Below, piece by piece: positions 38,494 through 46,747 of a stretch of 64,000 nt of DNA. The stretch lies in assembly GCA_963791595.1 (NCBI GenBank), contig CAWBTF010000014.1, positions 372,001 through 436,000 on the forward strand, given 5' to 3'. Position 1 is the first letter of the stretch; the number at the start of each line of letters is the position of its first letter. The position numbers and the translations under genes were made by a program. The notes beneath the pieces were generated by a model. It was not told the origin of the DNA and ran no database searches. It worked only from the letters and a program-made list of their open reading frames with translations. Origin of the DNA: JAEMQF01 sp963791595. Lineage in GTDB: Bacteria; Pseudomonadota; Gammaproteobacteria; Burkholderiales; Burkholderiaceae_C.

Positions 38494-39657
38494 TCACTTC
38501 CCCCCCAACCCCATCCCCCGACTGATCACCTCCTTCATGATCTCGTTCGTGCCGCCGTAAATGCGCTGCACGCGCGCGTCGACGAAGGCACGGGCGATCG
38601 GGAACTCCCACATGTAGCCGTAGCCGCCGAACATTTGCAGGCATTGGTCGATGACCTTGTTCTCCAGGTCGCTGACCCAGTACTTGGCCATTGACGCGGT
38701 AGCGGTGTCGAGCTTGTTCTCCAACAGCAGCGTCAGGCACTTGTCGACGAACACCTGCGCCACCTGTACTTCGGTCTGCATCTCGGCGAGCTTGAAGCGC
38801 GTGGTCTGGTAGTTCGCGACCGCCTGGCCGAACACCTTGCGCTCCTTCACGTAGGTCACGGTCCAGTCGATCGCCGCCTGCGCCTTCGCCACGGCCGAAA
38901 TGGCGATCTGCATGCGCTCCCACGGCAGTTGCTCCATCAGGCTGACGAAGCCGCGGTTCTCGGGGCCGAGCAGGTTCGCCAGCGGCACGCGCACGTCGTT
39001 GAAGAAGAGTTCCGACGTGTCTTGCGCCTTCAGGCCGATCTTCTTCAGGCGCTTGCCCTTCTCGAAACCCGGCATGCCGCGCTCGACGAGCAGCAGGCTC
39101 GTGCCCTTCGCGCCGGCCGCCGGGTCGGTCTTCGCGACGACGATCACCAGGTCGGCGTGCCAGCCGTTCGTGATGAAGGTCTTCGAGCCGTTGAGCAGAT
39201 AGTGCTCGCCTTGCGCGTCGGTCTTGCGCAGCGCCGTGCTCTTCACGCCTTGCAGATCGGAGCCGGCAGCGGGCTCGCTCATCGCAATCGCGCCGATCAC
39301 TTCGCCGCTGGCGAGCTTGGGCAGATAGTGGCGCTTTTGCGCCTCGCTGCCGTAGTGCAGCAGGTAGGGCGCGACGATTTCGCTGTGCAGGCCGAAGCCG
39401 ATACCGCTGAATCCGCCGCGGCTCAGTTCTTCCATCTGCACCACGGAGTAGAGCTTGTCGGCACCGCTGCCGCCGAACTCCTGCGGCATCGTCATGCACA
39501 GAAAACCGTTCGCGCCGGCCTTGCGCCAGACTTCGCGGTCGACATAGCCCTGCTCTTCCCACTCGGCGTGGAAGGGCGCGATTTCCTTGTCCATGAAGCG
39601 CCGGAAGCTGTCGCGAAACGCCTCGTGGTCGGGGCTGAAGAGGGTGCGTTCGATCAT
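38494..39657 (-). CDS. Acyl-CoA dehydrogenase, long-chain/isovaleryl-like
   Basis: FAD enzyme of 387 residues that introduces the first double bond of beta-oxidation. It has AMSEPAAGSDLQGV, FITNGWHADL and QMFGGYGYMWEFPIAR. The position near YGGTNEIMK that holds the catalytic glutamate in short- and medium-chain enzymes is glycine here, whereas LPWERMQIA carries a glutamate where long-chain and isovaleryl-CoA dehydrogenases have theirs. It therefore belongs to that subgroup. It diverges from the thiolase gene across a 132-base region. Confidence 0.92.
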   Translation of the reverse strand: MIERTLFSPDHEAFRDSFRRFMDKEIAPFHAEWEEQGYVDREVWRKAGANGFLCMTMPQEFGGSGADKLYSVVQMEELSRGGFSGIGFGLHSEIVAPYLLHYGSEAQKRHYLPKLASGEVIGAIAMSEPAAGSDLQGVKSTALRKTDAQGEHYLLNGSKTFITNGWHADLVIVVAKTDPAAGAKGTSLLLVERGMPGFEKGKRLKKIGLKAQDTSELFFNDVRVPLANLLGPENRGFVSLMEQLPWERMQIAISAVAKAQAAIDWTVTYVKERKVFGQAVANYQTTRFKLAEMQTEVQVAQVFVDKCLTLLLENKLDTATASMAKYWVSDLENKVIDQCLQMFGGYGYMWEFPIARAFVDARVQRIYGGTNEIMKEVISRGMGLGGK

Positions 39658-39789
39658 GTCGGGACCTTCGGTGAGGGCTTGAAAGGGGTCGCCGCATTAT
39701 GGCCAGCGGGCCCGGCTGCGCTCCTACCTATACTGATGCGAATCTGGCCCCGGCCACCGCACTCAGCCATTCCACGCAGGAGCATCCCC

Positions 39790-40995
39790 ATGACACAAGC
39801 TTTCATCTACGACGCCATCCGCACGCCGCGCGGCAAAGGCAAGAAAGACGGCAGCCTGCACGAGGTGAAGCCGGTCAACTTGCTTGCCGGTGTGCTCACC
39901 GAACTGCAGCGCCGCAACGATTTCGACACGGGCCAGGTCGACGACGTCGTGATGGGTGTTGTCTCGCCGATCGGCGAGCAAGGCTCGGTGATCGCCAAGG
40001 TCGCCGCGCTGCGCGCCGGCTGGGACTGGCGCTGTTCGGGGGTGCAGATCAACCGCTTCTGCGCATCGGGCCTCGAAGCCGTGAACCTCGCCGCGCAGAA
40101 AGTGCGCTCGGGCTGGGAAGACCTGGTCGTCGCCGGCGGCGTGGAAAGCATGAGCCGCGTTCCCATCGGCTCCGACGGCGGCGCCTGGGCGCAGGACCCG
40201 GAGACGAATGCGGCGACGAACTTCGTCCCGCAAGGCATCGGCGCCGACCTGATCGCGACGATCGACCACTTCGGTCGCGAAGACGTCGACGCCTTCGCGC
40301 TCGAATCGCAAAAGCGCGCGGCGAAAGCGCGCGAAGGCGGCTTCTTCGCGGGGTCGGTCGTGCCGGTGAAAGACTTTCTCGACCAGACCATCCTCGACTT
40401 CGACGAATTCATCAAACCCCACACCACGCTGGCCGGGCTGGGCTCGCTCAAACCCGCGTTCGAACAGATGGGCGCGATGGGTTTCGACGCGGTGGCGCTG
40501 TCGCGTTACCCGCAAGTCGAGCGGATCCACCACGTGCACCACGCCGGCAATTCGTCAGGCATCGTCGACGGTGCGGCGGCGATCCTGATCGGCAGCGAGG
40601 CCGCCGGCAAGACGCACGGCTTCAGGCCGCGCGCGCGCATCGTCGCCGCAGCGCTGTCCGGCGACGACCCGACGATCATGCTCACCGGGCCGATGCCGGC
40701 GGCGCGCAAGGCACTCGCGAAGGCGGGCCTGACGATCGACGACATCGACCTGTTCGAAGTGAACGAAGCCTTCGCCGCCGTGCCGATGCGCTTCATGAAA
40801 GAGATGAACGTGCCGCACGAGAAGGTGAACGTGAACGGCGGCGCGATCGCGATGGGGCACCCGCTCGGCGCCACCGGCGCGATGATTCTGAACACGCTCG
40901 TCGACGAGCTGCACCGGCGCAAGCTGCGCTACGGCATGGCCACGCTGTGCGTGGGTGGCGGCATGGGCATCGCGACCATCGTCGAGAGGATCTGA
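39790..40995 (+). CDS. fadA: Acetyl-CoA C-acyltransferase (thiolase)
   Basis: A 401-residue thiolase that cleaves 3-ketoacyl-CoA to acetyl-CoA. The catalytic residues are all present: C91 in NRFCASGLEA, H357 in GHPLGATGA and C387 in CVGGGMG. The start ATG 39790 follows CAGGAG at normal distance. Only two bases separate its stop from the GTG of the FadB-like gene, so they are cotranslated as a beta-oxidation complex. Confidence 0.94.
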   Translation: MTQAFIYDAIRTPRGKGKKDGSLHEVKPVNLLAGVLTELQRRNDFDTGQVDDVVMGVVSPIGEQGSVIAKVAALRAGWDWRCSGVQINRFCASGLEAVNLAAQKVRSGWEDLVVAGGVESMSRVPIGSDGGAWAQDPETNAATNFVPQGIGADLIATIDHFGREDVDAFALESQKRAAKAREGGFFAGSVVPVKDFLDQTILDFDEFIKPHTTLAGLGSLKPAFEQMGAMGFDAVALSRYPQVERIHHVHHAGNSSGIVDGAAAILIGSEAAGKTHGFRPRARIVAAALSGDDPTIMLTGPMPAARKALAKAGLTIDDIDLFEVNEAFAAVPMRFMKEMNVPHEKVNVNGGAIAMGHPLGATGAMILNTLVDELHRRKLRYGMATLCVGGGMGIATIVERI

Positions 40996-40997
40996 AC

Positions 40998-43157
40998 GTG
41001 CAGACGATCCGTTATGAACTCGAAGCCGGCGTCGCGACGCTGACGTTCGACGCTCCGGGCGAGCCGGTGAATACGATGAGCGAGCAGTGGCAGAGCGACC
41101 TGACGCAGGCGGTGGCGAAAGTGGTCGCCGACAAGGAACGCATCCACGGCATCGTGCTCGCTTCGGCAAAGAGCACCTTCTTCGCCGGCGCCGACCTGAA
41201 AGGCGTGATGCGCCTGAAGCAAAGCGACGCGGCGCGCATGTACGTCGGCGTCGAAGTGATGAAGAAGAACCTGCGCACGCTGGAAACGCTGGGCAAGCCG
41301 GTCGTCACCTGCCTGAACGGCGTGGCCCTGGGCGGTGGCTGGGAGCTCGCGCTGGTGGGGCACCGGCGCATCGCGGTGAACGACCCAAAAATCCAGTTCG
41401 GCACACCGGAGGTGACGCTGGGCCTGATTCCAGGCGCGTCGGGCATCACGAAGATGACGCGGCTGCTCGGCCTGCTCGCGGCGCAGCCGTATCTCGTTGA
41501 AGGCAAGTTGTTCGGGCCGAAAGAGGCGCTCGAGATGGGCGTCGTGCACGAGTTGGTGAGCGATGCGACGCACCTGCGCCCGGCCGCGCTGGCCTGGATC
41601 GAAGCGCACAAGGGTGACCCGGCCGCAGCCGTTCACCCCTGGGACGCGAAGGACTACCGCATGCCCGGCGGCAACGCGAGCAACCCGAAGATCGCGCCGC
41701 TGCTCGCTGCCGCCCCAGCGATGCTGCGCAAGCAGACGCGCGGCATGTATCCGGCGCCTGAAGCCGCGCTGGCCTGCATGGTCGAGGGCTCGCTCGTCGA
41801 CTTCGAGACCGCCCTGCGCATCGAGAGCCGCTACCTCTCGAAGCTCGCGGTCGGCACCAATGCGAAGGCGATGATCAACACCTTCTTCTTCAACCTGAAC
41901 GCGATCAAGAGCGGGCAGTCGCGGCCCGGCAAGGCGCCGCGCTACAAGCCCGCGCGCGTAGGCCTGCTCGGCGCCGGAATGATGGGCGCGGGAATCGCTT
42001 ATGCGCAGGCGAGCCGCGGCATCGCCACCGTGCTCAAGGACGTGTCGCTGGAAAAGGCGCAAGCGGGCAAGGCCTACAGCACCAAGATCACGCAGCCGCG
42101 GATCGACAAAGGCCGAATGACCGCGCAGGAGCAAGCCGCGCTGCTGGCGCGTATCGTGCCCACCGACAAGGCCGCCGACCTGCAGGGCTGCGACCTGATC
42201 ATCGAAGCCGTGTTCGAGAACCGCGAACTGAAAGCCAAGGTCACGAAGGAAGCCGAGCCCATGCTCGCGCCGAGCGGCTTCTTTGCGAGCAACACGTCGA
42301 CGCTGCCGATCACGGGTCTGGCGCAAGCCTCGGTCAAGCCCGACAAGTTCATCGGCATCCACTTCTTCAGCCCGGTGGACAAGATGCAGCTCGTCGAGAT
42401 CATCCGCGGCAAGGCAACCGACGATGAAACCGTGGCGCGCGCGTTCGACTATGTGCAGGCGCTGGGCAAGATTCCGATCGTCGTGAACGACTCGCGCGGC
42501 TTCTTCACGAGCCGCGTCTTCGGTACCTTCGTGATGGAAGGCGCGGCGATGCTCGGCGAAGGCATTCCCGCGCCGGTGATCGAACAAGGCGGCATCCAGA
42601 TCGGCATGCCGGTCGGGCCGCTCGCGGTGATGGACGAGACCTCCCTCGCCTTGAGCGTGCACGTGCTTGACCAGACGCGCGCCGACTTCGCCGCCGAGGG
42701 CAAAGGCTATGTCGCCAAGCCGGGCGAGCTGCTGGTGGAGCGCATGGTGAAGGAATTCAAGCGCGGCGGGCGCGCCGCGGGTGGCGGTTTTTACGACTAC
42801 CCGGCCGGCGGCAAGAAGCACCTGTGGAACCAGCTCCAGCCGCTGTTCGAAAAACCCGCACCGCCCTCCGGCTGGGACATCAATACGGTGAAAGAGCGGC
42901 TGCTCTATCGTCAATCGGTGGAAACGGCGCGCTGCCTGAGCGAGAACGTGTTGACGAGTGTCGCCGAAGCGAACGTCGGCTCGATCTTCGGCATCGGCTT
43001 CCCGGCGTGGACCGGCGGCGCGATGCAGTTCATCTACGGCATGGGGATCGATCCGTTCGAGAAGCGCTGCGCGCAGCTCGCCGCGAAATATGGCGATGGC
43101 TTTGCGCTGAGCGATCCGGTGAAAGAATCGATTCGCAAGTTCGAACCGAGGTGGTAA
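40998..43157 (+). CDS. fadB: 3-hydroxyacyl-CoA dehydrogenase / enoyl-CoA hydratase, FadB-like
   Basis: Bifunctional beta-oxidation alpha subunit of 719 residues. It starts at GTG 40998 behind GAGAGGA. The enoyl-CoA hydratase domain (about residues 1-190) has NGVALGGGWELAL and FGTPEVTLGLIPGASG with the two expected glutamates. The dehydrogenase domain begins at about residue 315 with GLLGAGMMGAGIA, followed by FASNTSTLPIT and GIHFFSPVDKMQLVEII with the catalytic histidine and glutamate. A second C-terminal dehydrogenase domain ends the protein. It partners the thiolase directly upstream. Confidence 0.94.
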   Translation: MQTIRYELEAGVATLTFDAPGEPVNTMSEQWQSDLTQAVAKVVADKERIHGIVLASAKSTFFAGADLKGVMRLKQSDAARMYVGVEVMKKNLRTLETLGKPVVTCLNGVALGGGWELALVGHRRIAVNDPKIQFGTPEVTLGLIPGASGITKMTRLLGLLAAQPYLVEGKLFGPKEALEMGVVHELVSDATHLRPAALAWIEAHKGDPAAAVHPWDAKDYRMPGGNASNPKIAPLLAAAPAMLRKQTRGMYPAPEAALACMVEGSLVDFETALRIESRYLSKLAVGTNAKAMINTFFFNLNAIKSGQSRPGKAPRYKPARVGLLGAGMMGAGIAYAQASRGIATVLKDVSLEKAQAGKAYSTKITQPRIDKGRMTAQEQAALLARIVPTDKAADLQGCDLIIEAVFENRELKAKVTKEAEPMLAPSGFFASNTSTLPITGLAQASVKPDKFIGIHFFSPVDKMQLVEIIRGKATDDETVARAFDYVQALGKIPIVVNDSRGFFTSRVFGTFVMEGAAMLGEGIPAPVIEQGGIQIGMPVGPLAVMDETSLALSVHVLDQTRADFAAEGKGYVAKPGELLVERMVKEFKRGGRAAGGGFYDYPAGGKKHLWNQLQPLFEKPAPPSGWDINTVKERLLYRQSVETARCLSENVLTSVAEANVGSIFGIGFPAWTGGAMQFIYGMGIDPFEKRCAQLAAKYGDGFALSDPVKESIRKFEPRW

Positions 43158-43159
43158 CG

Positions 43160-43369
43160 ATGAACCGGATTGCACTCTTGTGGCTGCTCCTGGCTGGCCT
43201 CGTCCAGGGTTGCTCGACGCAGCAGGCGTACAACGCCGGCCAGGCCTGGCAGCGCCAGGAATGCAACAAGATTCAGGACGCCCAGGAACGCGGCCGGTGC
43301 ATGGCCAGCACGAACACCTCGTACGAGGACTACAAGCGTCAATCCGACACCGCCCGACCCACCAAGTAG
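43160..43369 (+). CDS. Small putative lipoprotein
   Basis: A 69-residue protein starting two bases after the FadB-like stop. The N-terminus MNRIALLWLLLAGLVQGCST is a lipoprotein signal with a lipobox ending at Cys18. The mature part is short and hydrophilic, with two more cysteines (QECNKI and GRCMAS) that could form a disulfide. I do not recognise the family. Its tight spacing suggests cotranscription with fadAB. Confidence 0.7.
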   Translation: MNRIALLWLLLAGLVQGCSTQQAYNAGQAWQRQECNKIQDAQERGRCMASTNTSYEDYKRQSDTARPTK

Positions 43370-43401
43370 GCCGGGCGCGGCCGGTCTTCGCGCCGGGCGC
43401 T

Positions 43402-43806
43402 TCAGCGGCGCGTCAGCATCCCGAGCAAGTCGCCGACATTGCCCAGCCCGCCCTGCGGCAACTGGCCTTGCGGCGTGAGCTTGTCCACCACGTCGGGAAG
43501 CAGCTTCGACAGCTGCGAGGCCGCGTCGCCGGCCGGCATGCCGAGTTGCTTGGCCAGACGACCCAGCGTGTCCGGCCCGAGCAGGTTTTGAACTTGATCG
43601 CCTGAGATCGGAAGGTTTTGACCTTGGCTGATCCAGGAACTGACGACGTCGCCCAGGCCGCTTTGTTGCGCCTTGCCCAACATCCCTGCGAGCCCGCCGC
43701 CTGCGGCGTCATTGCCGAGCAGGCCGACGACGGCGTTGAGCAGCGCCGCATTGCCACCGCCTTGTTGACCTCCGAGCATGCCGACAACGGAATCGAGCAA
43801 TCCCAT
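43402..43806 (-). CDS. YidB family protein (DUF937)
   Basis: A 134-residue protein rich in Gly, Leu and Asn with the DUF937/YidB pattern: MGLLDSVVGMLGGQQGGG, GLGDVVSSWISQGQNLPIS and LGPDTLGRLAKQLGMPAGDA. The ATG 43806 has an excellent GGAGG site. The last segment repeats a leucine-rich PDVVDKLTPQG motif. Function is unestablished. It is a single gene, convergent with the lipoprotein gene 32 bases away. Confidence 0.88.
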   Translation of the reverse strand: MGLLDSVVGMLGGQQGGGNAALLNAVVGLLGNDAAGGGLAGMLGKAQQSGLGDVVSSWISQGQNLPISGDQVQNLLGPDTLGRLAKQLGMPAGDAASQLSKLLPDVVDKLTPQGQLPQGGLGNVGDLLGMLTRR

Positions 43807-43883
43807 ACTTGCCTCCTTGCTGAATTGAAGAACGGATGGCCATTGTGCGTCAGGCTTGCTGGAGCCGCCGCGAACCTTCGGCG

Positions 43884-45062
43884 TCAAGGTCTTGGCAAGG
43901 GGGCGAGGCTGTGCCTGGACGTCATCAGCCACAGGATCGCGCCGCCAAGCACGACCACCGGAACGATCGAGCCCAGGTTCAGCCAGGTCCAGCCCTGCGT
44001 CACGATCAAGGCGCCGGAGCTGAACGAGGTGAGCGTCATCGTCGTGTAGACCGCGGTGTCCATCGCCGCCTGCGCCGTGGTTCGTTCCTCGGGACGGTAG
44101 GTCTGGGTGAACAGCGTCGTGCCGCCGATGTAGAGGAAATTCCAGCCCACGCCGAGCACGAAGAGCGCGACCAGGAACTGCATCAGGTCCACACCGCTCA
44201 GCGCGACGGCGATGCACAGCGCGTTGAGCAGCACGCCCACGGCCATCACCGGCAGGCAACCGAAACGCTTGATCAGCGAGCCGGTGAAGAAGCTCGGCAC
44301 GAACATCCCGAGCACATGCCACTCCAACACCAGCGCGGCGCTCTTGAACGGGTGCGAGCATTGCGCCATCGCGATCGGCGTGGCGGCCATCAACAGGTTC
44401 ATCACGCCGTAGCCGAGTGCGCAACACGCGACCGCGACCGCGAACACCGGCTGCCGCGCGATCTCGCGCAACGGCCGGCCCGGGTTCGAGGCGGTGGGCT
44501 GCGGCAGGGCGGGAAAGCGGATGAACGACAGCGTAGCCAAGGCCGCCAGCGCGACGCCGGCCAGCGACAAGTAGGAGCCGACAAACTCCACCGGCAACGC
44601 AGGGCGCGTCGCGATCGCCAGGTTCGGGCCGATCACCGCGCCGAAGATGCCTCCGGCCAGCACCCACGAAATCGCGCGCTCCTTGTAGGCGGGCGCCGCC
44701 AACTCCGTCGCGGCAAAGCGGTACAGCGCTGCGTTGGCGTTGTAATAACCGGCGATCAGCGTCGCCGCGACGAGCAGCCAGAACTGGTGCGACCAGGCCG
44801 CGTAGGCGCAAAGAATGCTGGACGCCATGGCCACTGCCAGCCCGACCTGAAACCCGCGCTTGCGCCCCCAGGCGCGCTGGTGCCGGCCCACCAGCGCGGC
44901 GCACAGCGCGCCTCCTGCCACATAGCCGGTGACCGGCAAGGTCGCCATCCACGCCGCCGGCGCGAGGCTCAAGCCGACGAGGCCATTGATGGCGATGAAG
45001 GTTACGTTGTTGATCATGAAAAAGCCCTGGCACAGCGCCAGCAGCAGCAATTGCGAATTCAT
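43884..45062 (-). CDS. Major facilitator superfamily transporter
   Basis: A 392-residue polytopic membrane protein with about twelve hydrophobic helices and the MFS loop between helices 2 and 3 (GRHQRAWGRKRGFQVG). LAGGIFGAVIGPNLA resembles motif C of antiporters, so export of a drug or metabolite is plausible, but no substrate can be named. Its start overlaps the rsmE stop by four bases (ATGA), so it is translated with rsmE. Confidence 0.88.
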   Translation of the reverse strand: MNSQLLLLALCQGFFMINNVTFIAINGLVGLSLAPAAWMATLPVTGYVAGGALCAALVGRHQRAWGRKRGFQVGLAVAMASSILCAYAAWSHQFWLLVAATLIAGYYNANAALYRFAATELAAPAYKERAISWVLAGGIFGAVIGPNLAIATRPALPVEFVGSYLSLAGVALAALATLSFIRFPALPQPTASNPGRPLREIARQPVFAVAVACCALGYGVMNLLMAATPIAMAQCSHPFKSAALVLEWHVLGMFVPSFFTGSLIKRFGCLPVMAVGVLLNALCIAVALSGVDLMQFLVALFVLGVGWNFLYIGGTTLFTQTYRPEERTTAQAAMDTAVYTTMTLTSFSSGALIVTQGWTWLNLGSIVPVVVLGGAILWLMTSRHSLAPLPRP

Positions 45063-45892
45063 TCAGGGCTTCCGGTGGGCGCAAGCAACGACAGCTGAGC
45101 GAGCAGCGCCAGCGGCGCGGTGTCGGCGCGCAGCGTGCGCGGGCCGAGCGTGATGGGCAGAAAACCGCAACGGCGGGCGGCGGATTCTTCGCTTTCCGTG
45201 AGGCCGCCTTCCGGGCCGCTGAGTGACGTGAATTCGCGCGGCGCTGCGCCGGTGGCGCCCGCCGTATTCCTCAGATCCGTCCTATCCGTCGCGTCCGGCC
45301 TGCCCGGTAAGCCGCGCCAGCCAAGCATGTCAAGCGCGGGTTGCGCGTCGCGCAAGCTGAGCAACAGGCGCGCCGTGGACGGGGCAGGCTCGGCGCGAGG
45401 CGCCAGGCCGGCCAGCCAATCGAGCAGGCCTTGAACCGGCGCGATCTGCGGCACCCGCGTGCGGCCGCTTTGTTCGCACGCGGCCACGGCGATCGCTTGC
45501 CAGTGGGCGACCTTCTTCGCGGCCCGCTCGCCACTGAGGCGCAGCACGGAACGCTCGCACAACAGCGGCTGAACCGCCACCACCCCGAGTTCGGTGGCCT
45601 TTTCAACCAGCACATCCATGCGCTCGTTGGCCGGCATGCCCACGGCCAAGGTCACGGCCACGGACAGTTCGCGCTCGACGCTGTGAAACGCCTCCACACG
45701 CACCTGCACATCGGCACGCCCCATGCGCAGCACGCTGGCCGACCATTCGCCGCCGCGCCCATCGAACAGCACGATCGTCGCGCCGGGCTGCAAGCGCAGC
45801 ACCTGCGCGTGGCGCGCCGCGCCGGCGGGCAGGTCGAACTCGGCCCCGCCGCGCAGCGGCGGCGTGGAGTCGATGTAGAAACGTGGTGTCAT
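45059..45892 (-). CDS. rsmE: 16S rRNA (uracil1498-N3)-methyltransferase
   Basis: SPOUT-class methyltransferase of 277 residues (usual length about 245). It has the N-terminal PUA-like part with ARHAQVLRLQPGATIVLFDGRGGEW and the knotted C-terminal SAM site with SLSGPEGGLTESEE and LGPRTLRADTAPLALLAQL. The extra length comes from a low-complexity insert at about residues 160-220 rich in Ala, Pro and Arg just before the SAM site, which looks lineage specific. Confidence 0.94.
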   Translation of the reverse strand: MTPRFYIDSTPPLRGGAEFDLPAGAARHAQVLRLQPGATIVLFDGRGGEWSASVLRMGRADVQVRVEAFHSVERELSVAVTLAVGMPANERMDVLVEKATELGVVAVQPLLCERSVLRLSGERAAKKVAHWQAIAVAACEQSGRTRVPQIAPVQGLLDWLAGLAPRAEPAPSTARLLLSLRDAQPALDMLGWRGLPGRPDATDRTDLRNTAGATGAAPREFTSLSGPEGGLTESEESAARRCGFLPITLGPRTLRADTAPLALLAQLSLLAPTGSPE

Positions 45893-46004
45893 TGGCGCCG
45901 CGGTGTTCGGCCCGAGTGTGCCTGAGGTCCGGCGCCAGCCACCAACGCAATGTCAGGGCCCGCCGTTCGATGGCCCGCCGGGCGGCGGGCGGCGGGCGAA
46001 CTCG

Positions 46005-46703
46005 CTAGGCCCGCGGCGTGGCGCGCAGCCAGTCTTCGAGCACGCTGCGCGTCGCGGCGCTTGCGCCCACCATGAACGCCGCGAAGTCGACGTGCGCAGA
46101 ATCGTCGGCGCGGTCCGAAACGATGCGCAGCACGGCCAAGGGAATGCCGAAGGCATTGCACACCTGCGCCACCGCGGCGCCTTCCATTTCCACCGCCAGC
46201 GCGTCGGGCAGCGCGCAGCGCAGCTCGGCGCTGTGCGCTGCAGTGGCGATGAATCGGTCGCCGCTGATCACCAGGCCTTGGTGCAGCTTCGGAGCACCGT
46301 CGATCGCGCCGCGTTGCAGGCAGCGCTGCACGGCGGCGTCGAAGGCATCGGACAAGGCCGCATCGGCGAGAAAGCGCGAGACGCCGGTGAGCGGCACCTC
46401 GAAGCGCGGGAACAGCGGCGACGCGTCGAGGTCGTGCTGCAACAGTTCGCGCGCGAGCACGAAGTCGCCGATCGCCACACCCTCGCCCAGGCCGCCGGCC
46501 ACACCGGTGAAAACGAGCACCTGGGCGTTGAAATGCTGGATCGCCAAGGTGGCCGTGATCGCCGCGGCGACCTTGCCAATGCCGCTGCGCGCCAGCACCA
46601 CCGCATGGCCGTGCATCAAGCCCAGATGGAACTGGCGCCCGCCGACGCGGATGCACTGCGGCTCGTCGAGCAGCGGGATCAGCGCGTGCAGTTCTTCCTG
46701 CAT
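46005..46703 (-). CDS. mtnN: 5'-methylthioadenosine/S-adenosylhomocysteine nucleosidase-like protein
   Basis: Purine nucleosidase-fold protein of 232 residues from ATG 46703. VFTGVAGGLGEGVAIGDFVLA, ISGDRFIA and VEMEGAAVAQVCNAFGIPLAVLRIVSD carry the substrate and catalytic aspartate blocks of MTAN. The family's first strand is encoded upstream of this ATG (LAIVSAM), where the only in-frame candidate is CTG 46721, so the true start may be non-canonical. The catalytic glutamate pair QEE directly follows the ATG. It recycles SAM by-products. It lies 27 bases after the acyl-CoA ligase stop if CTG is used. Confidence 0.82.
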   Translation of the reverse strand: MQEELHALIPLLDEPQCIRVGGRQFHLGLMHGHAVVLARSGIGKVAAAITATLAIQHFNAQVLVFTGVAGGLGEGVAIGDFVLARELLQHDLDASPLFPRFEVPLTGVSRFLADAALSDAFDAAVQRCLQRGAIDGAPKLHQGLVISGDRFIATAAHSAELRCALPDALAVEMEGAAVAQVCNAFGIPLAVLRIVSDRADDSAHVDFAAFMVGASAATRSVLEDWLRATPRA

Positions 46704-46747
46704 CGCGCTGACGATGGCCAGGCGCGGGCCTGGATGAGGGCGCGAGC

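Noticed and set aside
39699..43157. Possible thiolase-FadB fusion in one 1152-codon frame
   Set aside because: The first 430 codons are an out-of-frame reading of the thiolase gene; the real thiolase is in another frame and ends two bases before the FadB start.
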